The notes beneath the pieces were generated by a model that was given only the letters and a program-made list of their open reading frames with translations, had not been told where the DNA came from and ran no database searches. Below are positions 1 to 10,772 of a stretch of DNA of 64,000 bases, piece after piece; position 1 is the stretch's first letter; every line of letters begins with the position of its first letter. The DNA is taken from assembly GCA_025506515.1 (NCBI GenBank), contig CM046452.1, positions 40,643,518 through 40,707,517 of the forward strand, given 5' to 3'. This DNA is from Flaveria trinervia. Its lineage: Eukaryota; Streptophyta; Magnoliopsida; Asterales; Asteraceae. A program made the position numbers and the translations under genes.

Positions 1-41
1 TATAAGAAGAAACTATTCTTAGAGCTTTCAAAGAGATGCCA

Positions 42-151
42 ATCCTTAGGTCAGTGCCATCGCACAGCAGAGAGGCGGCAAACAACAATGAGTTCTAGAA
101 TATCTAGGTTATGCTTATCCTTAGGTCAGTGCCATCGCACAGCAGAGAGGC
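42..151. repeat. 35-bp direct repeat pair
   Basis: The 35 bases at 42-76 recur at 117-151, 75 bp apart, with no difference I can see. The motif starts ATCCTTAGGTCAGTGCC. It lies in non-coding DNA at the window edge, possibly internal to element H. I cannot assign it to a known repeat class. Confidence 0.75.
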
Positions 152-880
152 ACACAACCTATCTTCTTGTTAGAGCAGCTAAATTTTCTTTTGCACAGGA
201 TGCACCAACAACATAAGTCATTAGCTTGATAGCATTGTCTTTCAATTTTTTCATGCTTTGCTCTATTTATGGTCATCCGCACACATTTGTGGCGTTTACA
301 AGCTCATTACCCTTTATTGGAATACTTTTGATTGTGATAACCAGTGATAAGATGGCAGCCCACAGTCAGTTGAACAACTTAGTTTGATCTTGAGATCACC
401 AGTCAGGTCTAATCATCTATTGTGTTGAATCTACCGACATATCATTTGTGGTCTAGCAACCTCTAGGTCTACATTCTTTGTGTTACCTTGGTAGTTACCA
501 GTTTTTCTATCATCTTCCCTTTTATATTGCTTAGACTACACAGACTTATACTTTGATTTTTGCATCTTTTCTAAATTAAAATTTTTTAATGTCCCTTTTG
601 ATTTGTTCCTGTGTACTATCATTTTCCAAAGTAGTCAGCACCATAAGTAGTCAGATGCTCCTGACTACCCCACAAAATCAGCACCAACTGCTAACATCTT
701 CTCTTCTCTCTTTCGTGTTCTAGTAACATTCACCTATTCTGGAAATCCGACGAATATGGGGTACACATCGAACTTATTTGACAAACGAACCTCTGGGTGA
801 ATATGCTTTGCTCATCTTCAAATCTATGCAAGAAGCTGTTCCAGACTTTATTTATTTATTTTTTGGTCTGGAACACATGC
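152..880. other. Unassigned non-coding stretch
   Basis: AT-rich sequence with no convincing ORF and no recognisable Gag or Pol motif. It may be the internal region of element H, whose LTR and primer binding site lie at 1316-1855. An isolated TCATCCGCA word near 285 and another near 890 (as ACATGCGGATG) echo the words of the arrays elsewhere. Nothing else can be supported. Confidence 0.4.
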
Positions 881-900
881 GGATGAGTCAATGCGGATGG

Positions 901-1035
901 CTCATTCGTGCGATTGAACATACGACTAGTCCAGTCGCACGACTGAACATACGACTGGTCCAGTCATACGAATGGCTCATTTGCATGGTCCAATCGTACG
1001 AATGGTCCATTCGCATGGTCCAGTCGTATGAACGG
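901..1035. repeat. 30-bp tandem array, internal to element H
   Basis: Units begin near 931, 961, 991 and 1021, exactly 30 bp apart, and contain CAGTCGTACGAATGG-type sequence with the palindromic core TCGTACGA. The array lies about 280 bp beyond the primer binding site of element H, on its internal side. It matches a second array inside the H LTR at 1621-1830. Because 30 is a multiple of 3, short ORFs across it encode periodic peptides on both strands. I regard those as by-products. Confidence 0.8.
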
Positions 1036-1283
1036 GTCTGCACGTAGATTTTCAGATCTGCAGCCGCTAGGGCTGCCCAAAACCCTAATGTGACGAATTC
1101 AACATGACCCGAAACAAAGTAGACATCATCAGATTCGAAAGGGTGATAAGGACGTGGTTTCGAATTCGATTTCAACATAGAAGCAACAGACGTAACAAGA
1201 TCTGAGCAAAACACGAAGAACACGAAGTGGGTTTAACGTCAAGATCTGAAATTCAATCCAGAAATCAAGAGCTCGGGTTGCTA

Positions 1284-1327
1284 GAATGATTGTTAGATCA
1301 TTCCAGGAGTAACCGGCTCTCATACCA
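1284..1327 (-). other. Primer binding site and adjacent hairpin, element H
   Basis: On the minus strand TGGTATGAGAGC (1316-1327) matches the usual copia primer site TGGTATCAGAGC, complementary to the initiator Met tRNA 3' end, with one mismatch. Just downstream is a perfect 7-bp inverted repeat: GAATGAT (1284-1290), loop TGTTAG, ATCATTC (1297-1303). Element C has a hairpin with the same loop at the same place, which suggests H is also Sirevirus-like. Confidence 0.7.
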
Positions 1328-1329
1328 AT

Positions 1330-1855
1330 TGTGAAGTCGGTTTTTCGGGATCGATAAACATCCGAGCTTATTCTTGACGGAAGGATGAACAACCAAAACC
1401 AAAAGTCAAATCAATAACACGAACTATCAAATATTGGTTTCATTGATAAAAATCTAACGATTACAAGCTCGTTACAACATAAGAATCAAGACTCTTGGCA
1501 AGGGGAAGATCGAGCATGATCTCCCCTCTCATCGGGTAGCCCTAGGCTTTGGGTAGACTTCCTCTCAAAAACCTTAATCTCTCTACACATTGAAACTGGT
1601 ATATATAGGCCTCAGCCCATATTAGATGCAACTGGGCCCATTCGTGCGATTGGACCGTGCGTATGGTTCAATCGTACGACTGGACCATGCGTATGGTTCA
1701 ATCGTACGACTGGACTATACTTATGGTTCAGTCTTACGAATGTCCCAGTCGCATCTCTCAGTCGCACAGCTGGTCCATTAGCATGGCTCAGTCGTACGAC
1801 TGAGTCTCATTCGCATATGCTCCTGCGAATGACCCAGTTTCATGTGTTTACAACA
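1330..1855 (-). mobile_element. LTR of element H (minus strand)
   Basis: Bounded by TGTGAAG at 1330, next to the primer binding site, and by ACAACA near 1855, so it reads TG...CA on both strands. The outer boundary is less certain; it could extend to about 1935. A minus-strand TATA-like CCTATATATACC lies at 1598-1610. The U3 part holds a 30-bp tandem array (1621-1830). No partner LTR is in the window. No gag or pol sequence follows the primer site, so the element is truncated, non-autonomous, or continues off the window. Confidence 0.6.
1621..1830. repeat. 30-bp tandem array in H LTR
   Basis: Seven units of exactly 30 bp start at 1621, 1651, 1681, 1711, 1741, 1771 and 1801. The units at 1651 and 1681 differ by one base. 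Each contains a CAATCGTACGAC or CAGTCGTACGAC core, and the full word CAGTCGTACGACTG (in the sixth and seventh units) is a perfect palindrome. The outer units are more diverged. The array sits upstream of the minus-strand TATA, as expected for U3. Confidence 0.85.
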
Positions 1856-1935
1856 TATCAGGTGTATAACATTAAGCCTAGACTATTCGACAAGCGACGG
1901 ACACACTATATATGACTATATATGCTCCAATAGAG
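1856..1935. other. Junction DNA between H and A
   Basis: About 80 bases of unknown origin. RNase H homology of element A stops abruptly on its right side at about 1936, and the H LTR ends on its left. It contains the short repeat TATATATGACTATATATG. No duplicated target site could be matched. Confidence 0.4.
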
Positions 1936-3200
1936 TCTACTTGAAGTTGAACCCATAGTCCATCATCTGATTCTGAATCCAAAGCACTTGAGCATAGTAG
2001 CTAGTAGCAGTAATGTATTCAGCTTCAGCAGCTGATGCAGAGAAATAGGATTATTTCTTGCATTGCCATGAGACATCCTTCCACCAAGAAACTAACATCC
2101 CCCATATGTAGACTTTGCAGTCATGTTGCAACCACCATAATCACTATCTATGTAAGCATACGGATTGAAGTCAGGATTCTAAGGATACCATAAACCAAGT
2201 GTTGAAGCACCCTTAAGGTATCTTGGAATCCATTTTAACAGTGATAAGATGAGACATCTTAGGGTTGGCTTGATATCTTGCACAGATGCAAGTGGCAAAC
2301 ATACTATCAGGCTAGCTAGTAGTAAGATACATAAGAGAGCCAATCATAGCCCTGTATAAGTGTTTATCTACACACTCCCCCTCAAGATAAGGTCCAAGGG
2401 AGTGGTTTCTAGCTATGGTTGTCTTAGCAATCTTACAATCAGTCATGTTGAAACTCTTTAGTATGTCTTGAACATACTTTGACTGACTAATGAAGATGCC
2501 ATCTTCAACTTGCTTCACTTGAATTCCCAGAAAGAAATTAAGTTCCCCTATGGCAGTCATTTCAAATTTGTCCTTCATCAGCTTCTCAAAGTCTTTGTAG
2601 AGTATTTAAATAGTTAAACCAAAGATGTCATGCACATATACTTGAACTAGCAATATGTCATTTCCCTATCCTTTAATGAAGAGACATATCTATAATATCT
2701 CTCCTGTATCCATGCTTGCAAAGATACTGAGATAGTGTCTCATACCATTTCCCAAGTTCCTAATGCAGCCCATAAAGAGCTTTGTTAAGCTTTCAGACAT
2801 AATCAAGAGGATCAGGATCTACAAATCTAGGTGGATGTTTGACATACACCTTTTCATCAATCACTCCATAAAGAAAAGTACACTTCACATCAAGTTGAAA
2901 GACCTTGAAGTTCTTGGATGCAGCAAATGCCAGGAATATCCTAACAGCTTCCAGTCTTGCTACAGGAGCAAAGACATCTTTGTATTCTACTCCTTCTTCT
3001 TGTGTATATCCTTGAACAACTAGTCTAGCTTTGTTCTTGATGATGAATCCTCTATCATCCTTCGTGTTCCTAAACACCCATTTGGTTCCAATGGTAGTCT
3101 TCCTATGAGGAAGAGGACAAAGGTTCCAAATCTTCTGTCTTTTGAAATGAATTAGCTCCTTTTGCATAGCTTCAACCCAACTTCCATCCTTTAGAGCGTC
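1936..3200 (-). pseudogene. pol: Element A reverse transcriptase and RNase H, truncated
   Basis: RT begins near 3167 with the copia block IGTKWVFRN, then KARLVVQGYTQEEG, FAPVARLEAVRIFLAFAA and QLDVKCTFLYG. After 2793 the frame breaks and stops follow. The catalytic YVDD reads YVHD (2627-2638): the first Asp is replaced by His. Connection and RNase H sequence resumes at 2578-2312 (FFLGIQVKQVEDGIFISQSK, GSLMYLT). RNase H continues through the AEAEYI block and WIQNQMMDYGFNF, then homology ends at about 1936 just after a stop. The protein would copy element RNA into DNA; this copy is dead. Confidence 0.85.
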
Positions 3201-3594
3201 ATCAACTTTCTTTGGCTCTATCTGGGAAAAGAAACAAGAGTGAAGACAAAAATTTGCTTCGTGGTTCTGTCCTCTGGTTCTTACTCCTGTGACAACATCC
3301 CCAATGATGTTTGTGGTGGGGTGAGACTTGTAAAATCCTTAGCTGAGGGATCATAGCAAGTTGCTGAGAAAGATCTAATTTAGAAAAATTTAGATCTGGC
3401 ATAGATGTTTCACCCACCACATCAGCACACTTATCAAGAGAGACTTGATCCAAGGAGTGTGTGACATCATTGATGTTGTCATCTATGGAGTGGTTATCAA
3501 CATCAAGAAAGTATTGATCACTATCACCATCACTATTATTGCCTTCTGCAATTGAAGTATCTTTATCTGGTTGTGGAGCCTTTGAGCTGGATTT
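3201..3594 (-). pseudogene. Element A integrase-RT linker
   Basis: This stretch links the integrase C-terminus to RT. It is weakly conserved in copia elements and here carries frameshifts. A short minus-strand frame (3202-3453) contains SMPDLNFSKLDLSQQLAMIPQLRI, resembling the linker of element B (NMSNLDLSLQLEVIPRLRI, about 24900), which confirms kinship of A and B. No separate domain is visible. Confidence 0.6.
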
Positions 3595-4530
3595 TCACGG
3601 CATACAAGATGTATCAGCTGAGTTTGTCATTGTGGTGCTCATAGAAACCTCATTTGTAGAAGTAGTCCCAACTGGAGCTAAAGATGTGTTACTTGAAGGT
3701 CTTCTTAGCTCAAATATTGGATCAGGATCACATGTATTTAAATTTTCTGCAAATCCTGAAATAGTCTCACAAGATTTGTTAAAACAGTTGGTAACTAAAT
3801 CAAGATCAAAAAGCCAATCAGGATCAGAACCAGCCACATAGGGTGTGTATTCATTGAAAGTCACATTGGCTGACTCCTCAACAATTCTAGTTTTGAGATT
3901 GTATACTCTGTAAACCTTAGCTTGGGAAGAGTATCCAATGAAGTGTCCATCATCTGATTTCTCAGCAAATTTGGCAATTTGATCCTTGGTATTCAAGATG
4001 GTGCAAGGACAACCAAATGACCTGAGAAAACCAATGAAAGGTTTCCTCTTGTGCCAATGTTCATAAGGAGTCTTTCCATGAGTCTTAACTACTAAAACTA
4101 TGCTTTGCACATAGCAGGTAGTGTTGGCTGCCTCTGCCCAGAAGGTGATGGGTAGCTTAGAGTCAGACAACATGGTTCTTATAGCTTCAATCAGTGTCCT
4201 ATTCCTGCTCTTAGCAACACCATTTTGCTTAGGAGTCCTGGGAGCATTGTATTATCTTGTAATACCCTTTTCATCCCAAAATGCATCAAGGATTTGGTTT
4301 TTGAATTCTGTTTCCTGATCACATCTTATGATTTTGATCTTGTGATCAGATTCAATCTCAATCTTTAAGATGAAATTCTTCAGAATCTCAGGAATGTCAT
4401 CCTTAGTTCTAAGGAAAAAGACCCAAGTGAATCTTGTAAAGTCATCTGTGATCACTAAGTAGTAACAGGTCCTTCCTAGACTTATTACACTGATGGGGCC
4501 AAAGAGAACTATATGTAACAAATGTAGGGG
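3595..4530 (-). pseudogene. pol: Element A integrase core, frameshifted
   Basis: The core is spread over two frames. The first catalytic Asp is in VITDDFTRFTW and the second in IIRCDQETEF. The third catalytic residue, the Glu of the usual NGVAE block, reads Lys (NGVAKSRNRTL, codon 4210-4212). The C-terminal part runs ITFWAEAANTTCYVQ to FGCPCTILNTKDQ. A frameshift near 4530 separates the core from the zinc-binding region, and a stop lies near 4250. Integrase would join element cDNA to host DNA. Loss of the catalytic Glu alone should abolish activity. Confidence 0.85.
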
Positions 4531-5150
4531 GTGTAGTGATGGAGTTCCTTTCCTTAGGCTTGTGTGATACCTTAGGTTGTTTCCCTTTCAGGCATAGAAC
4601 ACAATGATCATCAATTGTAAACTCTTTCTTTGTCATTCCAGTTACCAAATCATTTTTAATAAGTTTATTCATATTTTTAAAGTTTACATGGCATATTCTT
4701 TTATGCCATAGGAAAGAGTCATCACTATTTGCTTTAGACAGAAAGCATGAAACTTCTCCGGAGGGAGATGTTTCTTGCAGATCCATCTTGTACATGTTCC
4801 CTTTCTTGGGGGCTCTAAGCAGAATATGCTCATGAGGAATGACCACCTCGGGCTTGAGAACAATGCACTCATGCTCAATAAAGAGCATGTTATGACTCTA
4901 ATCACAGAATTAGGATACACTGAGAAGATTGTACCCAAGCTCCTTGACAAAGTTTACCTTTTCAATGCTGAGCTTACCATTTATGACATTGCCCCTTCTA
5001 GAAATGGAACCACCTTCTTCTCCTGCAATGGAAACTAGCCCTCCATCAATCCTTTCAAAGTTCTAGAGTAGGGACCTATTGCATGTCATGCGCCTGGAAC
5101 AGCCATTGTCAATGATCCAAACATTTTTGTTTGGCTCGAGCTGTCTCTAC
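4442..5150 (-). pseudogene. pol: Element A protease and integrase zinc region
   Basis: Near 5130 the minus strand encodes NKNVWIIDNGCS. The usual aspartic protease triad DSG reads DNG here. A stop follows soon after. LLSVS and the GAG-pre-integrase region lie at 4888-4530, with the HHCC zinc ligands visible: LWHKRICHVNF, then CVLCLKGKQ. The order and spacing are those of copia pol. The reading frame is lost at about 4530. Confidence 0.8.
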
Positions 5151-5163
5151 ACAAAGAAAATAA

Positions 5164-7782
5164 TTAACTACATTTGGAAACCCAAGCCTTACTTGTCTTG
5201 GGCTCATTAAGAGAAATAGAAGGTAATGCAACAGTAATAGATCCTATTGTTATGCTAAGAGGATCTTGAGCTGTTGTTGATGGAAAATTCTCAGTCACTT
5301 GGTCTTTCTTAGACTTCCACACCACCTTTGGAAGCTTGGACTTGACCTTCAACAATTTGTAAGCTTTTGATACTTCAGATGTTTTGACGACTATAACTTA
5401 GTGCTTCGGAAGTATTCCTTCCTTCCGAGACCGACTTTTCTTCTGAAGGCAATTTTCCACTTGCCTTCTTCTTAGTTTTGGAGCTTTAGAAGGAAACAGA
5501 TTTTCCTTCCGAAGCTTGAATCTTATTAGAACTCTTGGAAGTCTTTGGTTTGATCATGTGAAGAGTACCCTTAGGACTGTATAGACAATCCTTAGCAAGA
5601 TGAGCAGTACTCTCTCACATAACACACTTCTTTTTCTTTTTCCTAAGAGCCTTCTGAGAGCAAGACTGACTTTGGTCACATCCCTTCTCCGCCCTCATCT
5701 TTGCACAACAGATCAGTCTTCTTCAGAGTATTGAGAGGATTTGAACATGAAGCAAAAATCTTAGCAAAAGAGTTGAGGTTGATGTTTTCAGTCTTTTCTA
5801 CTTCATACCTTGCAGAGATAAAACTTTTTTATGCTTAGAGTCAAAAGTAGCCTTAATCTCTTAAGCCTTACTAGCTTTTCTTTTTCTCTTTCTGATCAAG
5901 TTCTTCGTCATTGACTTGGTCATCATAGTCTTCTTTATCTCCTCAGAAGGATAGTGGCCCTTCTTAGAATCCTCCTCTTCACTCTTCTCAGAGGAATTCT
6001 TCGCTATCACTTCTTCATCCTCTTCACTCAAAGGATCTATAAGAGGAAGCTCATCTTTACTATTTCCATGCCTAGGCGATCTTACAGATAGAATTATGTG
6101 TGGAGGAGCTATCTCATATGATCGTAGTCGCTGCATGTTTTGATAGCACACTTTGTTGTGCAGGGATGAGGATATCATGTTCATGAAGGTCTCTTCTTCA
6201 AGAACACACTTGTCTACCCTAGCTTTGCTGTTCATAAGCTTAGCCTGGCACTCAGTTAGCTTGGTTATGAGATCCGTGATTTGAGTCCTAAAATCTGTAT
6301 GCTCATGTTTTAGAACTGAAATTGTTTTCTCTAAGTCCTCTATCTTCAGTTTATAATCATTTTCAGACTTTCTAAAATCAGCTTTTAAAATGTTTAAGGA
6401 CTCAAGATCACGTCTCATCTCCATGTTAGAGGACCTATATCTATTAACTTTAGCAATGCATTCAGGGGTGCAAAGATGTTCCAATACCTTGGCTTCATCA
6501 TGATTTACCATTAGTGCTTGGTTTGGAGAAGCATCTTCCACCTGAAAGCTCCGGTCAAGGCCTCCATCTTCAATAACAACAGCAGCCTGCTGCTTTGGCT
6601 TCTCATTATGGGAAGCTTTATCAGTGTAGTTAGCTCTGGATTGTGTTTGGCCATCATTTGTTCTAGGTTACTAACACTCCATGGCAAAGTGGCCCATCAA
6701 GTTACAGTTGTAACACTTGACTTTGCCTTTGTCCAGATCAAACATTCCACTACTTGCATTGCTTGGAAACCTCCTTCCAGTCCGCTTGTATAACTTCTTG
6801 GCTCTATGAGTGAGAAGAGCCATCTGCTGGACTATCTCCATGTACTCCAGATCATCTGGATGGATACAGTCCAGGTCTCCAAGAGTGAAAAGAAAGCTGC
6901 CTCAACTCTCATCAGAAGACACAAAGGCTTGAGAAGAACTTGTCTTTTGGAATGGGCTTCCTTGAGTGTAGTTCTCCTTGGTGTCTCTGGGAAGGTGATG
7001 AAAGGGCCCTTAGGTGAGTTTTTAGGGTAGCATATGAGATGATGTTAGGGTTCTATGCTATCCCTTTCAACCACACGCAGGGTGTAACCCATTTGATTGT
7101 TGGAGTTGCCAGATGAACCTTGCATGTTCATCTCCATCTGGTACCCACTAAGAATCCCATATAACTCTGTCAGAGTAAGAGTATTGAGATTATCAGTCCT
7201 TTAGATCACCACACAGAGGTGTGTCCACTGCCTAGGATGTGAGGACATGAACTTCCTTACAATGTCCCTGTTCTTAAGAGGAACTCCTCCATCCATAAGG
7301 GTATCCACAATCTCAACATACCTGAAGTGTTGCTGAGTCATTGTTTCACCTACTTTAAAGGTGATGTTTTCAAACTGCTGCTTCAGGAGATCCTTCTTGT
7401 TCTCCTTAGCTTTAGAGGAACCCTTATACATCAGTGTCAATGCATCCTACAACTGCTTAGTTGTTTTGCATTTCTTGAAACCTTTGTATACAGAGTTTGA
7501 AAGAGCATTCTGAAGGGCTGTCATGGCTTTTCTATCAATCTCTACTCTCTTCCTGTCTTCATCAGAGTAGTTTGCCACAGCCTTGGGGATCATACCACTA
7601 CTAGTAGCAGAAGGGGTGCTTGGTATGTAAGGTCTATTCTCAACAGACTCCCACATTCTTGATTCTAGAGACCTAATGAAACCTTCCATTCTTGTACACC
7701 AGGTGTCAAAGTCATCAAGAGTGATCAGTGGGGACCTGTTCATGGTTTCAATTTCCATATAAGTTTTGGAAACGACTGCCAT
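5164..7782 (-). pseudogene. gag: Element A Gag with two zinc knuckles and a coiled coil
   Basis: The start is at 7782, 70 nt after the primer site. The N-terminal capsid-like part (LITLDDFDTWCTRMEGFI, YSDEDRKRVEIDRKAM) has an in-frame stop at 7447-7449 and continues to 7201, then NLNTLTLTELYGILSGYQMEM. A CCHC knuckle, CYNCNLMGHFAMEC, lies at 6674-6715 and is followed directly by stops. Frame 6541-5861 is a charged coiled coil (LESLNILKADF, LEKTISVLKHEH) containing FRTQITD, which loosely resembles a dynein light chain LC8 docking motif. A second knuckle near 5620 has its second Cys replaced by a stop. The tail (5395-5525) is rich in CTTCCGAAG-type words. The reading frame is broken at several points. 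Confidence 0.85.
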
Positions 7783-7863
7783 TTGAAAAGTTTAGTATTT
7801 GTGTGAGTGATGGATCTTAAGATGGTGAGATCTTATATCAAGAGCATGAAAGCTCTGATACCA
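7783..7863 (-). other. Element A leader, primer binding site and hairpin
   Basis: On the minus strand TGGTATCAGAGC (7852-7863) exactly fits the initiator Met tRNA primer site and lies two bases from the LTR. It overlaps a hairpin: AGAGC (part of the primer site), loop TTTCAT, GCTCT, spanning 7841-7856. Element B has the same 5-bp stem at the same place. The leader to the Gag ATG is about 70 nt. Confidence 0.85.
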
Positions 7864-7865
7864 AA

Positions 7866-8669
7866 TGCAGGACCATTGAAGGGTGGTCAAATACAACACA
7901 ACAACACAAAGAGGAGAGTGACTAAACTTAATCAAACAGTGAACTAGATTAACCACAAGAAAAGACACTACGAACACAAGTAATTAAGAGACAAAACACA
8001 AGAGCAAGATACACAAGGAGGTGGTTTTCAAGATTGTAGTATATTGCTTTCTTAGTGTTCTATTACAAGTGCTACAAAACATAAAGATAAAGTTACCAAA
8101 ACATGAGATATTGATACTACATCCTACAGCCAGCCATACTATGATAGCCAGCTAGATACAATTGACTAGACACAAAACAAAGTCAATTATAGAGTCTAAA
8201 AGGTAGATTGCCTTTTTTGACTTTGTGACTATGACATGCCATAGCTCACATCCTTTTCTATTACAAAAAGGATGAAGTACATGAAGTAGAAAGTTTATAG
8301 ATTGAAGACCTCAATGTACAGTTACCAAAAGCATGGACCTTTTCACCAACTCATGTAAGTTGGTGACTTTATAGAGTTGCATCGGAAAGGGGTCCAGCTT
8401 TATGGAAAAGTACATTAGATAAAGCATCTTGTTAAAAGTCTTCGAAAGAAATCTGCCTTCAAGTGTAGAGCTTCGGAAGACTTTGTCTTTGAAGCTTCGG
8501 AAGCCTTCATCTTTGGCTTCGGAAGATATTGGTCTTGGCTTCGGAAGATTTCACACTTAGAATATTTATGTTGCATGTGTGAAACTTCCAAAGCATTTTT
8601 CTTCAGTAATTATGCAGCATGCATGCAGAAAGACTTTGGTTACTTCAGCCTCTATACATATTCTATACA
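7866..8669 (-). mobile_element. 5' LTR of element A
   Basis: The 804-bp LTR runs from TGCAGGACC at 7866, adjacent to the primer site, to ...TATACA near 8669. The outer end is inferred from where the gypsy gag frame resumes. The CTTCGGAAG/CTTCCGAAG word is reiterated at about 8440-8600, in U3. There is no second LTR to date it. Confidence 0.75.
8440..8600. repeat. CTTCGGAAG word cluster in A LTR
   Basis: At least four copies of GCTTCGGAAG and further near-copies occur in about 160 bp. CTTCCGAAG read on the other strand is CTTCGGAAG, so copies on both strands can pair. Same word as in element B. Confidence 0.8.
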
Positions 8670-8670
8670 A

Positions 8671-9090
8671 CTATACCACCCCACACTCTTTTGCCAGATG
8701 ACCGGGCCTCCCACACTTGAAGCAAAGGTTTGATCCCCACTTACAGTCTCCAATATGCGCTTTGGTGCACTTACCACACTTTCTCGTCTCCGCACCGGAC
8801 CAAGCTACATGCCGGTCATCCGTCCTCGCAGCATTTTTGTTTGGAGTGGCCCCGCCACGTTCAAACCTCTTTTTGTTCCAATTCTTGTAGCCGTTACCCT
8901 TCTTGCTCACTACAATAACAGTTATCTCCTTCACCGCCCTAATTACCTCGGTCACGATAGATGGTAGAATCATCTGCATATCCTACTGAACTCCTTCTTT
9001 CAGTGTGGTCCTCAGAGTAGCACTATCATCGCCGCCTTCCAGGTGAGGGATCTTGGGCTTTTCGAGTGCCATTTCAGCAGCCCTAGCCAT
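8671..9090 (-). pseudogene. gag: Element D Gag, shortened, double zinc knuckle
   Basis: Starts at ATG 9090 (MARAAEMALEKPKIPHL). One in-frame stop lies at 8983-8985. The C-terminus has two knuckle-like blocks, CGKCTKAHIGDC and CFKCGRPGHLAKEC, as in gypsy Gag. It is only about 140 codons. The large capsid (Retrotrans_gag) domain normally lying between the N-terminus and the knuckles is missing, so this looks like an internally deleted Gag. The final residues run into the element A LTR. Confidence 0.75.
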
Positions 9091-9469
9091 GCTTCTCGTG
9101 ACACACGGACTTACCATCCTCAACACACACTAAAAGATTTAAACACCGACATGGTCATTCAAGGGAACATCACAGTTTATGTAAAGTATAGTAAGTTCCT
9201 AATTATAGTGGCCAGTTGTGATTAGCCACTTACTTTACTCTTCATACCCCAAGCATTTCCTATCCTAACTACATCAGTATCTAAATCTACATGCAGCACA
9301 TAAACCACATAACATGCGCACGTAATGCCAGTTAACATTAAAAAAATACCTAATGGCATGTAGCTACTCAGACTGGCATCCCTTCCCTTTTCATTCCATT
9401 TTTAGTTTAAGTTTAGGTTTATTTTGAAAATCTACCCATTTCACTTAAACTTTGGTTCTCATACCCATT
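9091..9469 (-). other. Element D leader and primer binding site
   Basis: Non-coding 5' leader. On the minus strand TGGGTATGAGAACC (9454-9467) follows the LTR end and resembles TGGTATCAGAGCC with changes. This supports the LTR assignment. No ORF is visible. Confidence 0.6.
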
Positions 9470-9980
9470 TGTAAGGCCTCGTTCCCGGGACGCTTACAGC
9501 TGGCCAATCATCGCTTATAAAACATAGAATTATTTTAACTTGAAATAAACGTTGTAGTGGAAACATTTTAAAACAAAAATTTTCCTCACAAATGCTTTTG
9601 CAAAATAATACATTGTCATCAAATTACAAAATACATGTTTCATTTCAACACAAAAGCATTATAAATATGGATGCCATCCAAAACAACCCAAGTAGCCGCC
9701 CCATGCCATCCTCAACAACTTTTACCTGTCAACTGGAAAATGCATAAAAAGTCAACGTTTCTCAGTGAGTTCTAGTTTTTAAATAAAACTTACTTTACTT
9801 TCATTTAAAACCGTTCTTTACTTTCGTACGTGATCATGCATAATACATACACATAGATAATATCATTGTTATCTTCCTTTATTGTTCACCACATACTTCT
9901 TTAACACTTTCCTTCTTTATCACATTCGGTAGTACTATCTGAATTAGTGTCATCAGCTATGCCCCAAACAAATGGGGTAT

Positions 9981-10305
9981 TGGGCCGAAGTTCATAATTG
10001 ACTTCCACACTGCATATAGCCTGGCACTAGCACCGGGGTAAGCAACAAAGATCCCAACTGTATACTACACCCCCAACATTATGCATGACTCGAGTACTAG
10101 GCCAAAGATCATAAATGACGTCGACACTGCACATAGCCTGGCACAAGCACCAAGGTGAGCAATCATTATAAACCACTGTATACTACACCCCCAACATTTT
10201 GCAAACCTCGAATACTGGGCCGAAGATCATAAAGGACTTCCACACCGCCTATAGCCCGGCACCAGCATCTAGGTGAGTAATCACTGTACAAGTGGTCGGT
10301 CACAA
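9981..10305. repeat. About 117-bp tandem repeat in D LTR
   Basis: Three units start near 9981, 10098 and 10216, each with GGGCCGAAGATCATAAA-like sequence, CACTGCATATAGCCTGGCAC and (in the first two) TATACTACACCCCCAACATT. They diverge by roughly 10 to 15 percent by eye. The third unit is partial. Confidence 0.8.
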
Positions 10306-10772
10306 AGACGGACCCCGTTGAACTAACCCGCACACCGTTGAACTAACACCCTTCATTGGGCATGTTCCCACGTGCAAGTCTTGCAAGACTTACTTTACAT
10401 TCTTTTATTAATGAATGCACTTATCATTATGTTCCTCTTTTCATTATCTTCCACTTTACATTACATAATACTTTTCATTTCATTCATTAACATTCAACAT
10501 AAAGCCATGGGAAGATAAACATACATAACACGAACATTAACATACACATACAACATCACCATATAGGGCATCATACACACATAACATACATCATACATAC
10601 CATCATGCATAAGCATCAAACATACATCATAACATGCCCCACATAACATCTATGACCTCAAAAAGTCAACTTACATAGCCCCCGGGAACCCCCCCAAGTC
10701 AAAACCTAAATTTCACTTTTGTCCCCAAAAAGTCAAAAAATATTCTAAGTGTTCATCCGTATTTGCCTTTTC

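Larger units (their letters stand above)
1936..8669 (-). mobile_element. Element A: Sirevirus-like Ty1/copia retrotransposon, 3'-truncated
   Basis: Reading on the minus strand: 5' LTR (7866-8669), primer binding site (7852-7863), Gag with coiled coil, protease, integrase, RT and RNase H. RNase H is cut within its C-terminal half at about 1936, so the end of RNase H, any ORF3 and the 3' LTR are missing. Gag is closest in this window to that of element B, and both share the CTTCCGAAG word. The element interrupts a gypsy gag at about 8670. It has many stops and frameshifts and cannot be autonomous. Confidence 0.85.
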
